Origin: Tipula vernalis
Lineage: Eukaryota; Arthropoda; Insecta; Diptera; Tipulidae
DNA: 64,000 bases
Direction: 5' to 3'
NCBI GenBank assembly: GCA_958295665.1
Contig: OY282560.1
Span: 50,096,333-50,160,332 of the forward strand
The notes below the pieces were generated by a model. That model saw only the letters and a program-made list of their open reading frames with translations. It was not told where the DNA came from and did not search any database. Within the stretch, counting starts at the first letter, position 1. The number at the start of each line of letters is the position of its first letter. Shown piece after piece: positions 53,074 to 64,000 of this stretch. The translations under genes and the position numbers were made by a program.

Positions 53074-54207
53074 TCATAATTTTTTTTTCGATAAACACGC
53101 CGATTTAGTTACTGAATGAATGATTCCCGATACATCCGTGTCTTCTTGACATTCCGATAGTTGGGCCCGTGACAGGCAGTCAGCCACAAGCATTTCTTTG
53201 CCCGGCTTGTAAACAACAGTCATCTTTGGATATTTCAAAAGTGACATGAAGTGGATCAATATCCCGCAGCCCACTTTTGTTCACTTTTACTTAATGTCCG
53301 AGACGCATATGCTATTGGGTGTCTTCTATGAACAATTACACAACCCAATCCATCTTTAGATGCATCCGTTTGCACAATGACTGGCAACTTCGGATCATAC
53401 ATCGCCAACACTGGTTCCGATGCTACGATATCAAGTAATTCCCTGAATTCCCAATCATGATTTTCCGTCCATTCAAATGTACCATCGTTTGGCGTGAGGT
53501 AAATGTGCCGATTGCTTTGACAAATTTGGAATGAATTTAGCTAAATATTTAAGAATACCGAAAAATCTTGAAACGGCCGCTTTATCCCCCGGCTTCTTCA
53601 TCTTTAAAATTGCGTCACGATACTTTAAATTCGCCTTAAACTTTCCTTCAAACAAGATATGACCCATAAATTTAACCTCACGCTTTCGATATTGATTTTT
53701 ATCCTGGTTAAATTTAATATTGTAATTACGCGCCCTTTCCATGACCTTTTCCATTATCCGATCGTGTTCTTCTTCCGTTTTCGCGGGATCACTCCCTCAA
53801 TGTCTCCCAACATTTTAAACATTTCACGTTGAAATAATTCCGGTACAAAATTAAGCCCAAATGGCACGCGATTGAATTTATATCTCCCAAACGGAATCAT
53901 GAATGTTGTTAAATCGGAGCTCACTACGTCCAATTCCATTTGCCAATAGCCACTCTTCAAGCCCAAAACTGAAAAAAACGCGTTTATCTGCCAAACCAGA
54001 CGTCAAATCATCAATCGTTGGAATCAAAAAATGTTTACGCCTGATGCACTCATTGAGTGGTTTCGAATCCAAACAAATTCGCAGTTCACTTGAGTTAGGC
54101 TTTACGACTATTTGTAAATTATTAACCCAATCAGTCGGGTAATCAACAGGTGAAATGATTCCATCCTGTACCATTCTATCAAGCTGCGACCTCAATTTAT
54201 ACCACAA
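53074..54207 (-). pseudogene. Mag-type element at 53-55 kb: RT and RNase H end
   Basis: RT N-terminus 53878-54207 (QLDRMVQDGIISPVDYPTDW, LRICLDSKPLNECI), middle 53754-53966 (GYWQMELDVVSSDLTTF, PFGRYKFNRVPFGL), then 53473-53754 (KFMGHILFEGKF, RFFGILKYLAKFIP). The segment that should carry the Y/IADD active site is missing between GDIEGVI and the next block (about 20 codons). The RNase H end is at 53074-53274 (VVYKPGKEMLVADCLSRA). Confidence 0.7.
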
Positions 54208-54298
54208 AGAGTTTGGTATCCGTTTCTTATAGTGAAACCGTCTGGAAAGACCATTCCATTTTGGCTTTCTGATCGAAACATGTTAATTTGACCGTTCA

Positions 54299-55354
54299 TT
54301 ATAATAAAACCGAATAATTTCCATTCTTATTTTCCAATTTTGTTTTCAATGTTCTAAACATTTTTTTCGGATTGCAGTCCACATCAGATCCAGTGTCGAG
54401 ATTAAACTTAACTAATTGATTTCTTACTTGATACTCCTTATACCATCGCTTTATATGGTTGGCAATATTACTTGAATTTATTCTATAAATAAGATCTACT
54501 TTAATAACCCTATTCGCACTTCCATCACTAATTTGTACACCATTACCTGAGCTATCCCAGTTAATTGATTGTTGTTGTTGTTTTCGATTACTGTTATTAT
54601 CCGGCTTACGGTTTCCAAACGTGTTTCCGAATTTGGTTCCATTGCTGTCTGTTTGTCTACCCTTCGATTTACAAAAACGCTTCAAATGGCCCTTACGTCT
54701 ACATAACCGGCAATTGATATCCTTGGCTTTGCATGATTGTAAATGATTTGCTGTGAAATCATTACCACAATTGTAACAAAGACATATTACAGCATCGATT
54801 GTTTCCTTTAGCCGATATTCAGCCACACTATTAACACATGGTTGACTGTTTGTGTTCAACAACGCCTTATGTACATTAGCAGCTTCATACATTTTGCACG
54901 TTTCAATGACTTTTTGCAATGATTCATCCTTTCCTTCCAACAATTTTAATTGCAATTTTTTATCATTCACCCCAATGACGATTCGCTCCTTCAAAATACG
55001 CTCGTTGTACGATTTTCCTTCCAATTTGTACTCACAAAATTCAATTTGTTTGCGAAGTTCTGTTTCGAACTCTACAAATGGTTGTTTTTCTTTTTGCACG
55101 ATGTTGTGAAATTTGAACGATTCCATTAGTATGTTTTTCTTTGGTATATAATACCCATCAAACGCTTTCAACACCTCATCCAAAGTTCTTGGAATATTGG
55201 CATTTGGTAGCACAGCCGTAGCATCTTTATTCTCTTGCCCATTTTCGTTTGCATTTACCGTTTGAACAGCAACTGGCACAATGACAGCATTCTGATTTCC
55301 AAGAATCTCATCCGTTGTTCCATCGTTTGGGAACAATGTGTTATATATCTCCAT
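54299..55354 (-). pseudogene. Mag-type element at 53-55 kb: gag and protease start
   Basis: A 351-codon frame. Gag core (FDGYYIPKKNILMESFKFHN, FVEFETELRKQIEFCEYK) is followed by two zinc knuckles (CYNCGNDFTANHLQSC, CRLCRRKGHLKRFC) and a protease start (VKFNLDTGSDVDC, DTG site), after which the frame breaks. Gag forms the particle; here it could still be translated from 55354, but the element is otherwise dead. Confidence 0.7.
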
Positions 55355-55525
55355 CGCCTGGGAAACAATTAACCACAGAAATGTTAAAATATTTTTTCCG
55401 ATTAAGTTTTAACATTTTTTCCCGCCGTTGCCATCATATACATTAAAAATGTACGTTTCCACACTGACCACCCCTTTTCCAAATTCGCGCAATCCAATTA
55501 CCACTGGTAACCGTTCGTTCGACAT

Positions 55526-57303
55526 TATTTTGTGTTAATGTTCGATTTTTCCAAAACTAATCCAAAATATTTACGATAAATATTTAACAACGATGACTCG
55601 TTTCACCACAAATTGCAATATGGTCCGCTATTTCACAGCGTGACGTCACCGCTTCCTTTGCTCGATCTCGAACACAATTACGCATAAATTAGCAACAGAA
55701 TTGCTCTGATCAGATGAGGCGTTCTCTCCATTGTTTACTGACGGGAAAATTTACACCATCGGATCTCCGATCGGATGAGCCATTCTCTCGCTACAGTGGT
55801 TCAAGCATTTAAATCGCTCGAAATCAGAAGTTCCCGGTGCGGCTTTCCTGGCCGCTAGATGACGTCATTGCGATAATGTTATACGTGAGACATGAAGCCT
55901 AAGGAGTTACGGACCAACGGTAATGCTTATAGTTGATGAGTAATTGCCTACGACCAAGGTTAAAATTCCGTGTCACTCATTTTCTGAACATGCGGTGTAA
56001 GACGTTATCACGTCAAAAATAGATTTTTGCGTTAATACAATCGATTTCATAACCTGGAAAAATGACATTTTCATATTTATTATGTAAAGCACGAGAGGGC
56101 TTAATATGTCATTCTTCCTTTTTTGGACGCCTTTACAGAATAGTGTAGTAAAATCGAAATTAACAATTTTTGTTTTGCTCTCCTGAAAAACTTCATTTTT
56201 TGAGTTGTGTCCACTCACTATTCTTTTTCAAGTGTGATTACCTATAGTGCAAAGCTAAACGTGGTATTATGAATGCATCTAATATTAAGAACAACATTTT
56301 TAAACATAATAGCTTTTTGTGGATGTCCCGACAAGATTCGACATGTCCCACTTCAAGATCAAAACAGTCATAAAATGACTTATATTTGAAATTGTTGCCA
56401 TCTTTAGTAGTTTAGATAATTTAAGAAATTTCTCGCTCATTCAATTTTCAATTGCCTCAAACTTTCGCTCGATTATTGGTTTGACTTATCGGTCGCTCCA
56501 TCATTTGGTTTATATCAGCCATTAACTGCTTTCAAGTGGTATATGAGTTAGTTGTACGGTAGCTATGAGGATTAGAAAAATATAATTAAAAGTTGGGTGG
56601 TAGGGTTAATTGATTCACTAAATTAAAAATGTAACAAAATACGTACATTTTTTCTAACAACAAACGTATAGATTACTTCTGAAAATGGTTAATCTTAACC
56701 ACCATCTGGTGGCATACCATATTTGCTAAATAGTTGTTTGAATCTATTCAAAGGCAAATTTATCAGTTAGCAACAAACTAAATTTATCTTAGCGATTTTT
56801 GAACTTTTACAGATCTTCCTACAATTTTAAATCTCCTTTGAGCCCAGCATTGTGGGTATAAGCACAATCTCTGTGCCTGATTATTTAGCTGACTGAATTT
56901 CTAAAATTTGTCAATTTACAAAAAGAAATTTTACACAAAAACAATGATCCGAATTTGTATAGATTCCAATTGTTCCTTTCGGGATAAATTTTTTTTAGAG
57001 AAGTATGTATGTATTTAATAAATAATTATCGTTTTAAATTTAAACTATTCAACCCTAAAAAATATGTTTGGTTATTGAATTTTATACAGCGATACCAGTA
57101 CAAATAGTTTAGTCAAGAACCTAGGGCTTTAGTTCAAACAATTAACTAGCTTAATGTCATACTTCTGGTTTAGTAATAGGATATATTGAAATTGAGCCTT
57201 GCTATCTGAACAATTTTGTTAATTAAAATCAAATAGGTATAGATAAATAATTTCAATATTTTAATAACGTTTTAATAAAAATTTTTTGTCTTCTTTCTTT
57301 TAG
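55526..57303. other. Non-coding stretch
   Basis: 55600-55900 is less AT-rich and may hold the LTR/leader of the Mag-type element, without a partner copy. 55973-56218 is a GTG-started frame with no recognisable motif. The rest is AT-rich and featureless. Confidence 0.3.
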
Positions 57304-57428
57304 GCAATTTGGATTAAACAAACGACAAAAAAATTAACAATTTAAAAAATTACAAAATTCAACATTTTAGTGAACATTAAAATAAATTTGTGTAATGGAT
57401 AATATTGAAAATTTAGACGAACAAAAAG
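57304..57428 (+). CDS. Candidate first coding exon of a host gene
   Basis: A pyrimidine-rich acceptor (TCTTCTTTCTTTTAG) ends at 57303, and 91 bp of 5' UTR follow. ATG at 57395 opens MDNIENLDEQK, ending in a phase-1 donor (AAAG|GTATTT) at 57428. The acceptor-UTR-ATG-donor arrangement is typical of a host gene whose first exon is non-coding. The downstream exons were not found in this window; a Mag-type element occupies the likely intron. No family can be named from 11 residues. Confidence 0.35.
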
Positions 57429-58175
57429 GTATTTTTTGTTAAAAAAAACTAAAATGAATAAAAATGACAGTGTTATGCATAAAATAAATTTAATAATGTA
57501 ATAACGTAAAATTGCATCAAATCAATAGAATTTGTTTTTAATTTAAACATTTTTTGTTTGGTAATTAATTTTTTTTGGTTTTGTTTTTGGCGTTTTTTGT
57601 GTGTTTTTTATATTTTGTTTTTTTAATTGGTGGCTATATATAGGCTATCTATTATTATTTATACAGTTTGTGCTAAAAATACAAATTATTTTATTTGAAA
57701 TGTTTAAGGAATTTTCAATCAATTACCTTTAATTATTTTTGAATCATTTTAAACAATATATAACTATTTTATTCATTAAACTATATAAAATAATTCTACT
57801 TTATTTACAAAAGAAATAAAATTGCAATCTCTTTACTGTTGAAGGTTCTTATCATCGGGGCACAACCAGCATGACACAACTCACGAAAGTTGATTTTTCG
57901 GAAGAGCAGTTTGACATTTTTTTTATTTTATGCTCTCAGCCACAACCAATCACATTCTAGCGGTTATTTATGGAATTTTCAGTCCGTCCCATGGTATCCA
58001 AATTTAGATTAAAAAATCATAGCACTAAATAGAGCTGGCGTACAAAAGTGTAAATTCTTACAAACAGCCTAGAAACTTGTGAATAAATCAGTTCTGTCTT
58101 GTGCGGTAGGATTATATATATGGTGCATCTAAGCACCACTCCAAATACCGATTATCATATATAATCTTAACGAGT
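57429..58175. other. AT-rich non-coding stretch
   Basis: Nothing recognised; probably intron if the exon at 57304-57428 is real. Confidence 0.35.
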
Positions 58176-58180
58176 GATTA

Positions 58181-58382
58181 TGTTGTGTATTTTATGCCGG
58201 ATGGTAATTCTTTCTTTAGATTTAAAACGCTTCAATTAATTTTCTTTATTTTTCCTTAATCACCAATGTACACTTCTATATCTTTTCTTACACTGTACTT
58301 TTTCTTAATCCTAAGTTTAGTTTTACAATTCATCCTCATGACATCTATATTTGAATATTTAAATTAACTCCATACATTACAT
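58181..58382 (-). repeat. 3' LTR of the Mag-type element at 58-62 kb
   Basis: 202 bp, TGT...ACA ends on the minus strand; 58272-58382 matches 61851-61961 with few differences. Confidence 0.75.
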
Positions 58383-58514
58383 CCGCCATTCCTAAGAATG
58401 TTCACAAAAAAAATACACAAAAAACCAATACCAGCTTTAAATTTAAATCCTCCAAAACAATATTATATATTCATTCAGTTATGCAAATTACATCTATTAT
58501 TATTTTTATACAGA

Positions 58515-59974
58515 CTAAAACAACACATAATCCTCCAACTTTTTAGGTTTGCAAATCTGCGATCTATCGCGTAATCCCTGATTTTCGCCCCAACTTTGAT
58601 TCTGTTCCCTATTACTGATCACCGAATTTTCCACATTATTCCCCTCTACAAACTCTTCCAATTCAACATCATGATTAACCATATTTGACTCATTATTTAC
58701 AAGATGTCTATTACCTGAAACGCTATCATTGATAGCTTCAGTTCCATTACCCCCATGGTAGAACATCACAATATTAAATTCTCGATTCTCCTCATTTTTA
58801 ACTGGTTTCCGTTTCTGAATTTCCTCAACATCATCATACACTCGCCGTCCATCTCGTATTTCCACTTTATTATTAAGACTTAACATATTATTTCTAACCC
58901 ATCCTCTAATCTGATTCACATGTCTATGTATTATCTGACCATTCATCAATCTACACACATATACTCTTGGTCCCAACTGTTTCTTTATTGTTGCTTTAAT
59001 CCATTTTTTATTTGACCTGTAGTTTCGGATTAACACTTCATCCTTCTCATTGAACCTCCAACCCCCCTTCATTCAAATCATTGTCCCAAACCTTTTCCTT
59101 TCCAGGTCTAGGCAACAGCAAATCCAACTTTATTTTAGGCTTAAAATTCAGGACTAATGACGTTGGACCAACCTTTGTTGTCCAATGAGCTACATTTATA
59201 TAATCAGAAAGAAAATTGCACAACATGTTGTCCACATTTCCCGGACTTTTGTCAAACCCGAATGGCATAAATCATTCGTTGACACCGACATATTTTCCTG
59301 CCACAAATGGGGCAGCTGAGAATGCCGTAAAAACGGTCAAAAAGGCCTCGTGTACTGCGGGTAAACCAAATCGTGAAAATACATTCGACAAACAACGAAT
59401 TGTGAATTCTGTGGTTAGACTGGAAGTGTAAAAAACCTCAATCCACTTACTAAAAGCATCTAATATGACTATGAAATATCTATTACACATAGGTCCCGCA
59501 TAATCAACATGGATCCTCTTCCATGGACCGCAATATGGATTTTGTCTTAACCATACCTAAATGAGTTTGATGCACTTGATGCAATAACTGCTGTCTGAGA
59601 GTACTTGGAATTATCACCCGATGTCCAAACATTAACACTTCCTCTTCCATGACTAACTCATCTTTCTTTACTAAATACGATCCAAATTTATTCTTATCCA
59701 AATCATCAAAACAATTGCTCTTCACCGCCTTTATCACTTCCATTAGCTCACCATCCTTCTCAGTTTCCTGCCTTATCATATCCCAACTTAGAGGTAAATT
59801 ATCATTTACACATACATACTTGAAATAGTTAACCTCTCCAGTATTTGGCGGCTTAACCTCAGATGGAAACCGAGACAGAACGTCAGCACAGTTCTGTCCT
59901 GACTTTATATATTCATTTGTGTAATTAAAGGCAGAAACATGAAATGTCCATCGCTGCAATCGACTGGTCGACAT
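58515..59974 (-). pseudogene. Mag-type element at 58-62 kb: integrase (broken)
   Basis: 59504-59974 holds the RNase H/integrase link (YIKSGQNCADVLSRFPSEV) and the zinc-binding start (LLHQVHQTHLGMVKTKSIL), then a frame change at MEEDPC. 59272-59490 carries part of the core (YFIVILDAFSKWIEVFYTSS); 59047-59268 its end (MPFGFDKSPGNVDNM); 58515-59072 the C-terminal part (FNEKDEVLIRNYRSNKKWIK ... GPRVYVCRL). At least three frameshifts. Confidence 0.7.
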
Positions 59975-60973
59975 TTGAGGAATCCCACGATCTCAAATGC
60001 CTTCCTATCAAATACTTGAAAAACTTCTTGGTCGCAAACACAATTGCCAGTGCCTCTTTTTCAATGACTCCGTAATTCATCTCACTAACAGACAGTGTTC
60101 TCGACGCAAACTCAATTGGTCTCTCAACTTTATTTTCGTATCTATGGGACAGAACCGCTTCTATACCAACTTTGGAAGCATCACAAGTAAGTACTAATTC
60201 CTGCTCTGGACTATACTTGACCAACACTCTATCCGACCTAATCTCATTCTTAACCTTCCTAAAGGCTTTATCACATTTCTCATTCCATTCAAAACCTTCT
60301 ACCTGTTTCAATAAATCATAAATTGGATACATTTTTGTGGACTAACTTCAAATATTTATTCAAAGTCACCTTGTAATCGGCACATATCCTTATATTCCCT
60401 TCTTCTTTTAATATCGGAACCAAAGGTGTACCCCAATTTGTAGCTTCAATTCTTTCTACTATCCCTGCCTTTTCTAATTTTGTTAATTTCTTTCCCACTT
60501 CTGGTAGAAACGCAAATGGAACTTTTCTCGCCGGAACATACTTAGGAGTAACTCCCTCTACCTTAACTAAACGAACTTTCACGTTCTTCAATTTCCCTAA
60601 TTCGCCATCGAATAATCCTTTATACTTATTAACAATTTGATCTATATGGTCAGATCCCTTTACATTATCGAATTGGTTAATTTCAATTTGCTTTATATCG
60701 AACGAACGGAAAAAATCACGACCTAAAATGAATTTCTGCACTCCCTCAATCACCATAAACCTTTCCAGGAATCACTGAAATCGAAGCTCCAGTATCTACC
60801 ATAAACTTAATTGGTTTATTTTCAATTGTCAAATACAGCTCAAGTGCAGAATTACATTCAGAACCGTTATAATAAATTTCGTTAAAATCCCTGGTATTAC
60901 TTGAAAACAAATCATCCTTTGCAACACTGAATGAATTACCATTTACAATTTGAACTACCCTATTAATATCCAC
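59925..60973 (-). pseudogene. Mag-type element at 58-62 kb: protease, RT fragment, RNase H
   Basis: 60746-60973 has the protease (IKFMVDTGASISVIPG). 60316-60756 has the RT start (VPARKVPFAFLPEVGKKL, WGTPLVPILKEEGNIRICAD) and ends shortly after YKVTLNKYL. The next frame, 59925-60332, begins already in the region after the palm (MYPIYDLLKQVEGFEW) and has RNase H (LTCDASKVGIEAVL, FASRTLSVSEMNYGVIEKE). The whole RT palm with the catalytic aspartates is absent. Confidence 0.75.
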
Positions 60974-60990
60974 TCTTTCAACACTAAGAT

Positions 60991-61850
60991 CTACCCCTGG
61001 TTCTTCATTACAATTATCACATTTTTTTTTATATTCACCTTCTCGCCCAATGCAGCTTCGTCACTCCTCAATATGCAATTTGACTCCTCCTCTCCCACTT
61101 TGGTGCATACCTTTTGCATGTGACCCCGTACATTACACCTTCTGCATATTACATTCTTAAACCGACAATAATTACTCAAATGGTTATTGTACCCGCAAAG
61201 TATACATCTTACACCCTTTTGTTGTTGATCCACTGACTGTTGTGTTCCTATTCTTGGTGTAACTCTTCTATCATTGTCATTATTTTGTTTACCCGACATT
61301 TGTTCATCGCTCCTACCACCCACATATTTCTTTATTGCCATAATTTCACTCGGCTTTTCGACCATCAATTTATTTTCTATCTTCTTTGATAGATCCAACG
61401 CCTTTTTATGCTGTCTATATTTCTCGTATCATCACACAGTTCGTCAAAAATTTTGTTATTGTTTATTCCCGTGACAAATTTATATAGAATCGTATCCTCC
61501 ATATGCTGACCAAATTTGCAATCCATAGCCATACCACTTCATTACAAAATCTTGGCACGATTCACCCTCTTCTTGAACACACTCGAAACAACGTTTCCTC
61601 TGGATCCACACATTAACCGCATTAAAAAAATGGTCATTCAGTTTCTTAATCAATTCTTCGTATTTAACCTCACTCAGCTCAGATGGACAACATAGACTAT
61701 GTATATATAAATTGATATGTATCATTTCCGCAAAAGTTTAATAATGCCGCTTTTTTCTGGTTGGCATCCTTTATTTTAAAAACAGTAATAAACTGCTCAA
61801 ATCGTCCTTTGTACACTTTCCAGCTGCCTCGCTTATAATTAAACGGTGTA
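60991..61850 (-). pseudogene. Mag-type element at 58-62 kb: gag
   Basis: Begins in open sequence against the truncated LTR (WKVYKGRFEQFITVF, KIKDANQKKAALLNF), continues in 61480-61725 (ECVQEEGESCQDFVMKWYGY) and in 60991-61398 with two zinc knuckles (CILCGYNNHLSNYC, CRRCNVRGHMQKVC). Frame changes separate the parts. Confidence 0.7.
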
Positions 61851-61966
61851 CACTTCTATATCTTTTCTTACACTGTACTTTTTCTTAATCCTAACTTTAA
61901 TTTTACAATTCATCCTCATGACATTTATATTTGAATATTTAAATTAACTCCATACATTACAGATTA

Positions 61967-62195
61967 CTATGAAGTTAGTTTTATTTTTACTGAAATCCGA
62001 CCCTTCAAAATAACATATTTATCTTTATCCGACGTAAAGGTCAGCTCAGATCCTAGGCCTGGCACCTTTCTTATAACATAAAATCCTGATATTTACCAGC
62101 AATTTTTGTTTTAAATGATTTGATTTTTTCGGCTTTTTATAGGCACAAATATATTAGTACGTAGTACACAGTATGTTCGTATTTGATACTATCTT
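61967..62195. other. Non-coding spacer
   Basis: Nothing recognised. Confidence 0.3.
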
Positions 62196-62290
62196 TGTTA
62201 AGTAGGAATTCTATTTTTGTAGTTTGGTCGTATCTACCTGATGAGTAGACCTGTGTTAAGTAGGAATTGTATTTTTGTAGTTTGGTCGTA
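62196..62290. repeat. Direct repeat, two 37-bp copies 58 bp apart
   Basis: TGTTAAGTAGGAATT(C/G)TATT... at 62196-62232 and 62254-62290 differ at one base. The short spacing suggests local duplication by slippage. Confidence 0.65.
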
Positions 62291-63539
62291 CAATGCCTCT
62301 TGATTTTGTTTCTCATTTGATATACAGACATACTTCTCTTAACTAACAAGATGATTTGCGCTGTACAAGATAATTTTTGCTGTTAAGGGAACAGAAGTCT
62401 GGCGGTATAACTGTTCGACATTTTTAGGAGCTCTGACCGTCTATAAGAGATTTATCTGCCCATTATTCAAAAGTGCCCATTATTCAACCTAATGAAAATA
62501 AAACAATTTTTCAACCAGCTAGGAATATCGATATACTGGGTGTCCTACAACCTAAGAAGAGCGACTTTCCGCTATGCTGAAATCTGGTTGGTTAAAGAAT
62601 CCTCAGGAGCGAACCAATTGCGAATCAAAAATTGCATATATAAAAAAATGGGAAAGAATTTGAAGAATTTTTTTTCCCCTTACAAACATAATAATTTTAT
62701 CGCGTTTCTAAAACCATTTTTTTGACGAACAGTTTTCGATCCGGGATTGATAACCTCCCGCCGATTCTATAATCGACCTGAATACCTAGTCGTTTCCTTG
62801 ATATTAAAAACTATAAATTTTGTTTTGCTTCAGCGCGTCGGACAATGTTGTATAAGGTGAAAAATAAGTCAAATAATAAATTGATTATATAGGACCGGAA
62901 GTCATATTTTAATTTGATGATTTTTGTGTTTTATGGAACATGATTTTTGTTGTTGTTGTTTCTAAGATCCAGGGTGTCAAATATTTAAAACTAATTACAT
63001 ATCTGAAAATTATAAAGTTGGGCACATTTTAAAGTTAAATAAACAGGGATTAAAATTTTTTCATTTCTTTATTTTCAAAATGACCGCCGAAATGTTACTT
63101 TTGAATTTTCTCCAATGTACATTTTTATTGTTTTTAACCTTTTTAAATGCCTTTAAAAATCAGGTACAATTTTTCAGGTATAAATTAGTGTCAACAATTC
63201 ATTCTATTTTTTTACTTGAAGCAGTTCAATTTTTTTGAAGTGTATGTGAAGCGATTTTTATTTAAACATAACAAAAAACAAAAATTTTATTTTATTAATA
63301 AGTAATAGTGTAATAATAAGAGGCTACAAAAAGTGTTGTTAACCGTTTCCTGAGTCGAGCTGTTTGAAAAATTTAAGGAAAGGATAATATTAAAATTCTT
63401 CTACTAAATGCTTGATTTACCTAATTCACTTGTTACCTCGGAATCGTCTTCAACAATCAATTTAGCAGATACTTCGAGTTATTGAAAAAATTAGTAAGAT
63501 ACTATACCAGACATTGGCATATCCTCAATATATCCGAGT
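62291..63539. other. AT-rich non-coding stretch
   Basis: No gene recognised. TTTATCTGCCCATTATTCAA and AAGTGCCCATTATTCAACC near 62450-62488 form a short tandem motif. A 77-codon frame at 62492-62725 has no recognisable motif. Confidence 0.3.
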
Positions 63540-64000
63540 AAATTGGAATCCAGAGAATATCATCATCAGCAAAAATTATTCGATTTAACTGCTGTATTAC
63601 ATCATTATCAAAATCTTTGGTACTTGGAATCGAGTCCCTTGCGTTTTCCTCAAAGGGGAAGAAATAAATTCAAGGATCAACTGAAAAACAAGTTTAAACA
63701 GTTGGATAAAAATTGTGATAAGATACAGTTGCTGTTACATTGCCGAAATCACTAACCATAGAAAAAGTCAAGAAAGAGTTCAACACATCTGAATATATAG
63801 TGAGAACAGTTAAACAAATTCAACACTAAAACGGCCAACTGAGCCTACTAGAACCAAGAGCTGGAAAACAGATAAGTGGTGAACTTAAACAGTCAGTGCT
63901 AAATTATTAAACGATGATGAGATCAGTCGTATAATGCCTGGATAAAATGATTGCTAAACTATTGAAAAAGTTAAAGTACAGAAAAAGTCTAAAAGGGCTA
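63540..64000 (+). pseudogene. Decayed transposon-borne gene (unnamed insect family), runs off the edge
   Basis: 63543-63755 is open and encodes RNKFKDQLKNKFKQLDKNCD-type helical sequence. The following frame reads PKSLTIEKVKKEFNTSEYIV, then LLEPRAGKQISGELKQSVLN and NDDEISRIMPG, interrupted by three stops. The order 'LPKS.SI.KI..EF..S.Y..R', 'PK.GK.L', 'DEISR.MPG' is one I recall from an uncharacterised, highly repeated insect/cnidarian protein family that behaves like a mobile element. The relic continues beyond the window. Confidence 0.45.

Larger units (their letters stand above)
53074..55525 (-). mobile_element. Decayed Mag-type Ty3 retrotransposon, integrase missing
   Basis: Gag, protease, RT and the end of RNase H in order on the minus strand; integrase and 3' LTR are absent below 53074. 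An ATG at 55525 opens a short frame (SNERLPVVIGLREFGKG...) ahead of the main gag frame and may be the true gag start before a frameshift. No LTR pair was found. Confidence 0.65.
58181..61961 (-). mobile_element. Mag-type Ty3 retrotransposon with target duplication, RT palm deleted
   Basis: 3' LTR 58181-58382 (TGTAATGTATGG ... ACACAACA on the minus strand) is preceded by the purine-rich AGGAATGGCGGA. The 5' LTR at 61961 keeps only its first ~111 bp (to 61851) and is joined directly to gag. GATTA lies on both sides (58176-58180 and 61962-61966), so the outer ends are those of the original insertion. The deletion of the rest of the 5' LTR and leader must have come later or been copied from a deleted template. 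Confidence 0.8.

Noticed and set aside
55973..56218. 81-codon minus-strand frame
   Set aside because: Starts with GTG, has no motif or homologous copy in the window and lies in featureless DNA.
62492..62725. 77-codon plus-strand frame with ISIYWVSYNLRRATFRYAEI
   Set aside because: No recognisable family, no splice or promoter support.
1..64000. tRNA, rRNA, CRISPR arrays or bacterial operons
   Set aside because: None seen on either strand; gene structure with introns and the repeat content are eukaryotic.

Overview
The window looks like repeat-rich, AT-rich nuclear DNA of an insect, most likely a fly (Diptera). Two intact single-copy host genes support this. One is the RNA pseudouridine synthase Pus7 (minus strand, about 30.4-32.7 kb). 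The other is the negative elongation factor subunit NELF-E (plus strand, about 39.8-40.7 kb), whose first 27 codons and closing residues look fly-like. Introns are short (about 65-170 bp). The repeats are typical insect families: copia, BEL/Pao, Ty3 elements of Mag, CsRn1/Kabuki and gypsy type, LOA/I-type and Jockey/CR1-type non-LTR elements, RTE remnants and many short inverted-repeat elements. I saw no tRNA, rRNA or CRISPR. Layout: 0-0.7 kb holds the 3' end of a spliced plus-strand gene (DUF4806-like). 1.0-2.1 kb, 10.9-11.95 kb and 24.2-25.3 kb hold three copies, all on the minus strand, of an intronless protein family I do not recognise. All three carry an almost identical 48-bp block upstream of the ORF. 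2.3-3.1 kb holds a deleted Jockey-like copy, a solo LTR and a fragment of the 3' end of Pus7. 3.1-8.5 kb is a decayed LOA-like retrotransposon. 8.5-10.3 kb holds BEL/Pao and gypsy debris. 13.1-22.7 kb is a run of two Ty3 elements (Mag-type and CsRn1-type) joined through shared LTR sequence. 25.4-28 kb is non-coding with two TIR elements. 28-30.4 kb is a Jockey/CR1-like element that runs convergently into the 3' end of Pus7. 33-35 kb holds TIR elements. 35.3-38.75 kb is a young LOA/I-type insertion with an open 1,121-codon frame, poly(A) and a 13-bp target duplication. 41-45 kb holds decayed non-LTR debris and tandem repeats. 45-49.2 kb is a copia element with both LTRs and a 5-bp target duplication. 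51.7-55.5 kb and 58.2-62 kb are decayed Mag-type/gypsy elements, and the right edge carries a decayed transposon-borne gene. How the parts relate: Pus7 (tRNA/mRNA pseudouridylation) and NELF-E (promoter-proximal pausing of RNA polymerase II) are ordinary housekeeping genes and share no pathway here. The most notable structure is a segmental duplication. The order [family gene - Jockey-like element - Pus7 3' end] occurs at 1.0-3.14 kb and again at 24.2-30.5 kb in the same orientation. The three-copy gene family and its conserved upstream block are the best candidates for something undescribed. All identities quoted are by-eye comparisons; no database search was possible.
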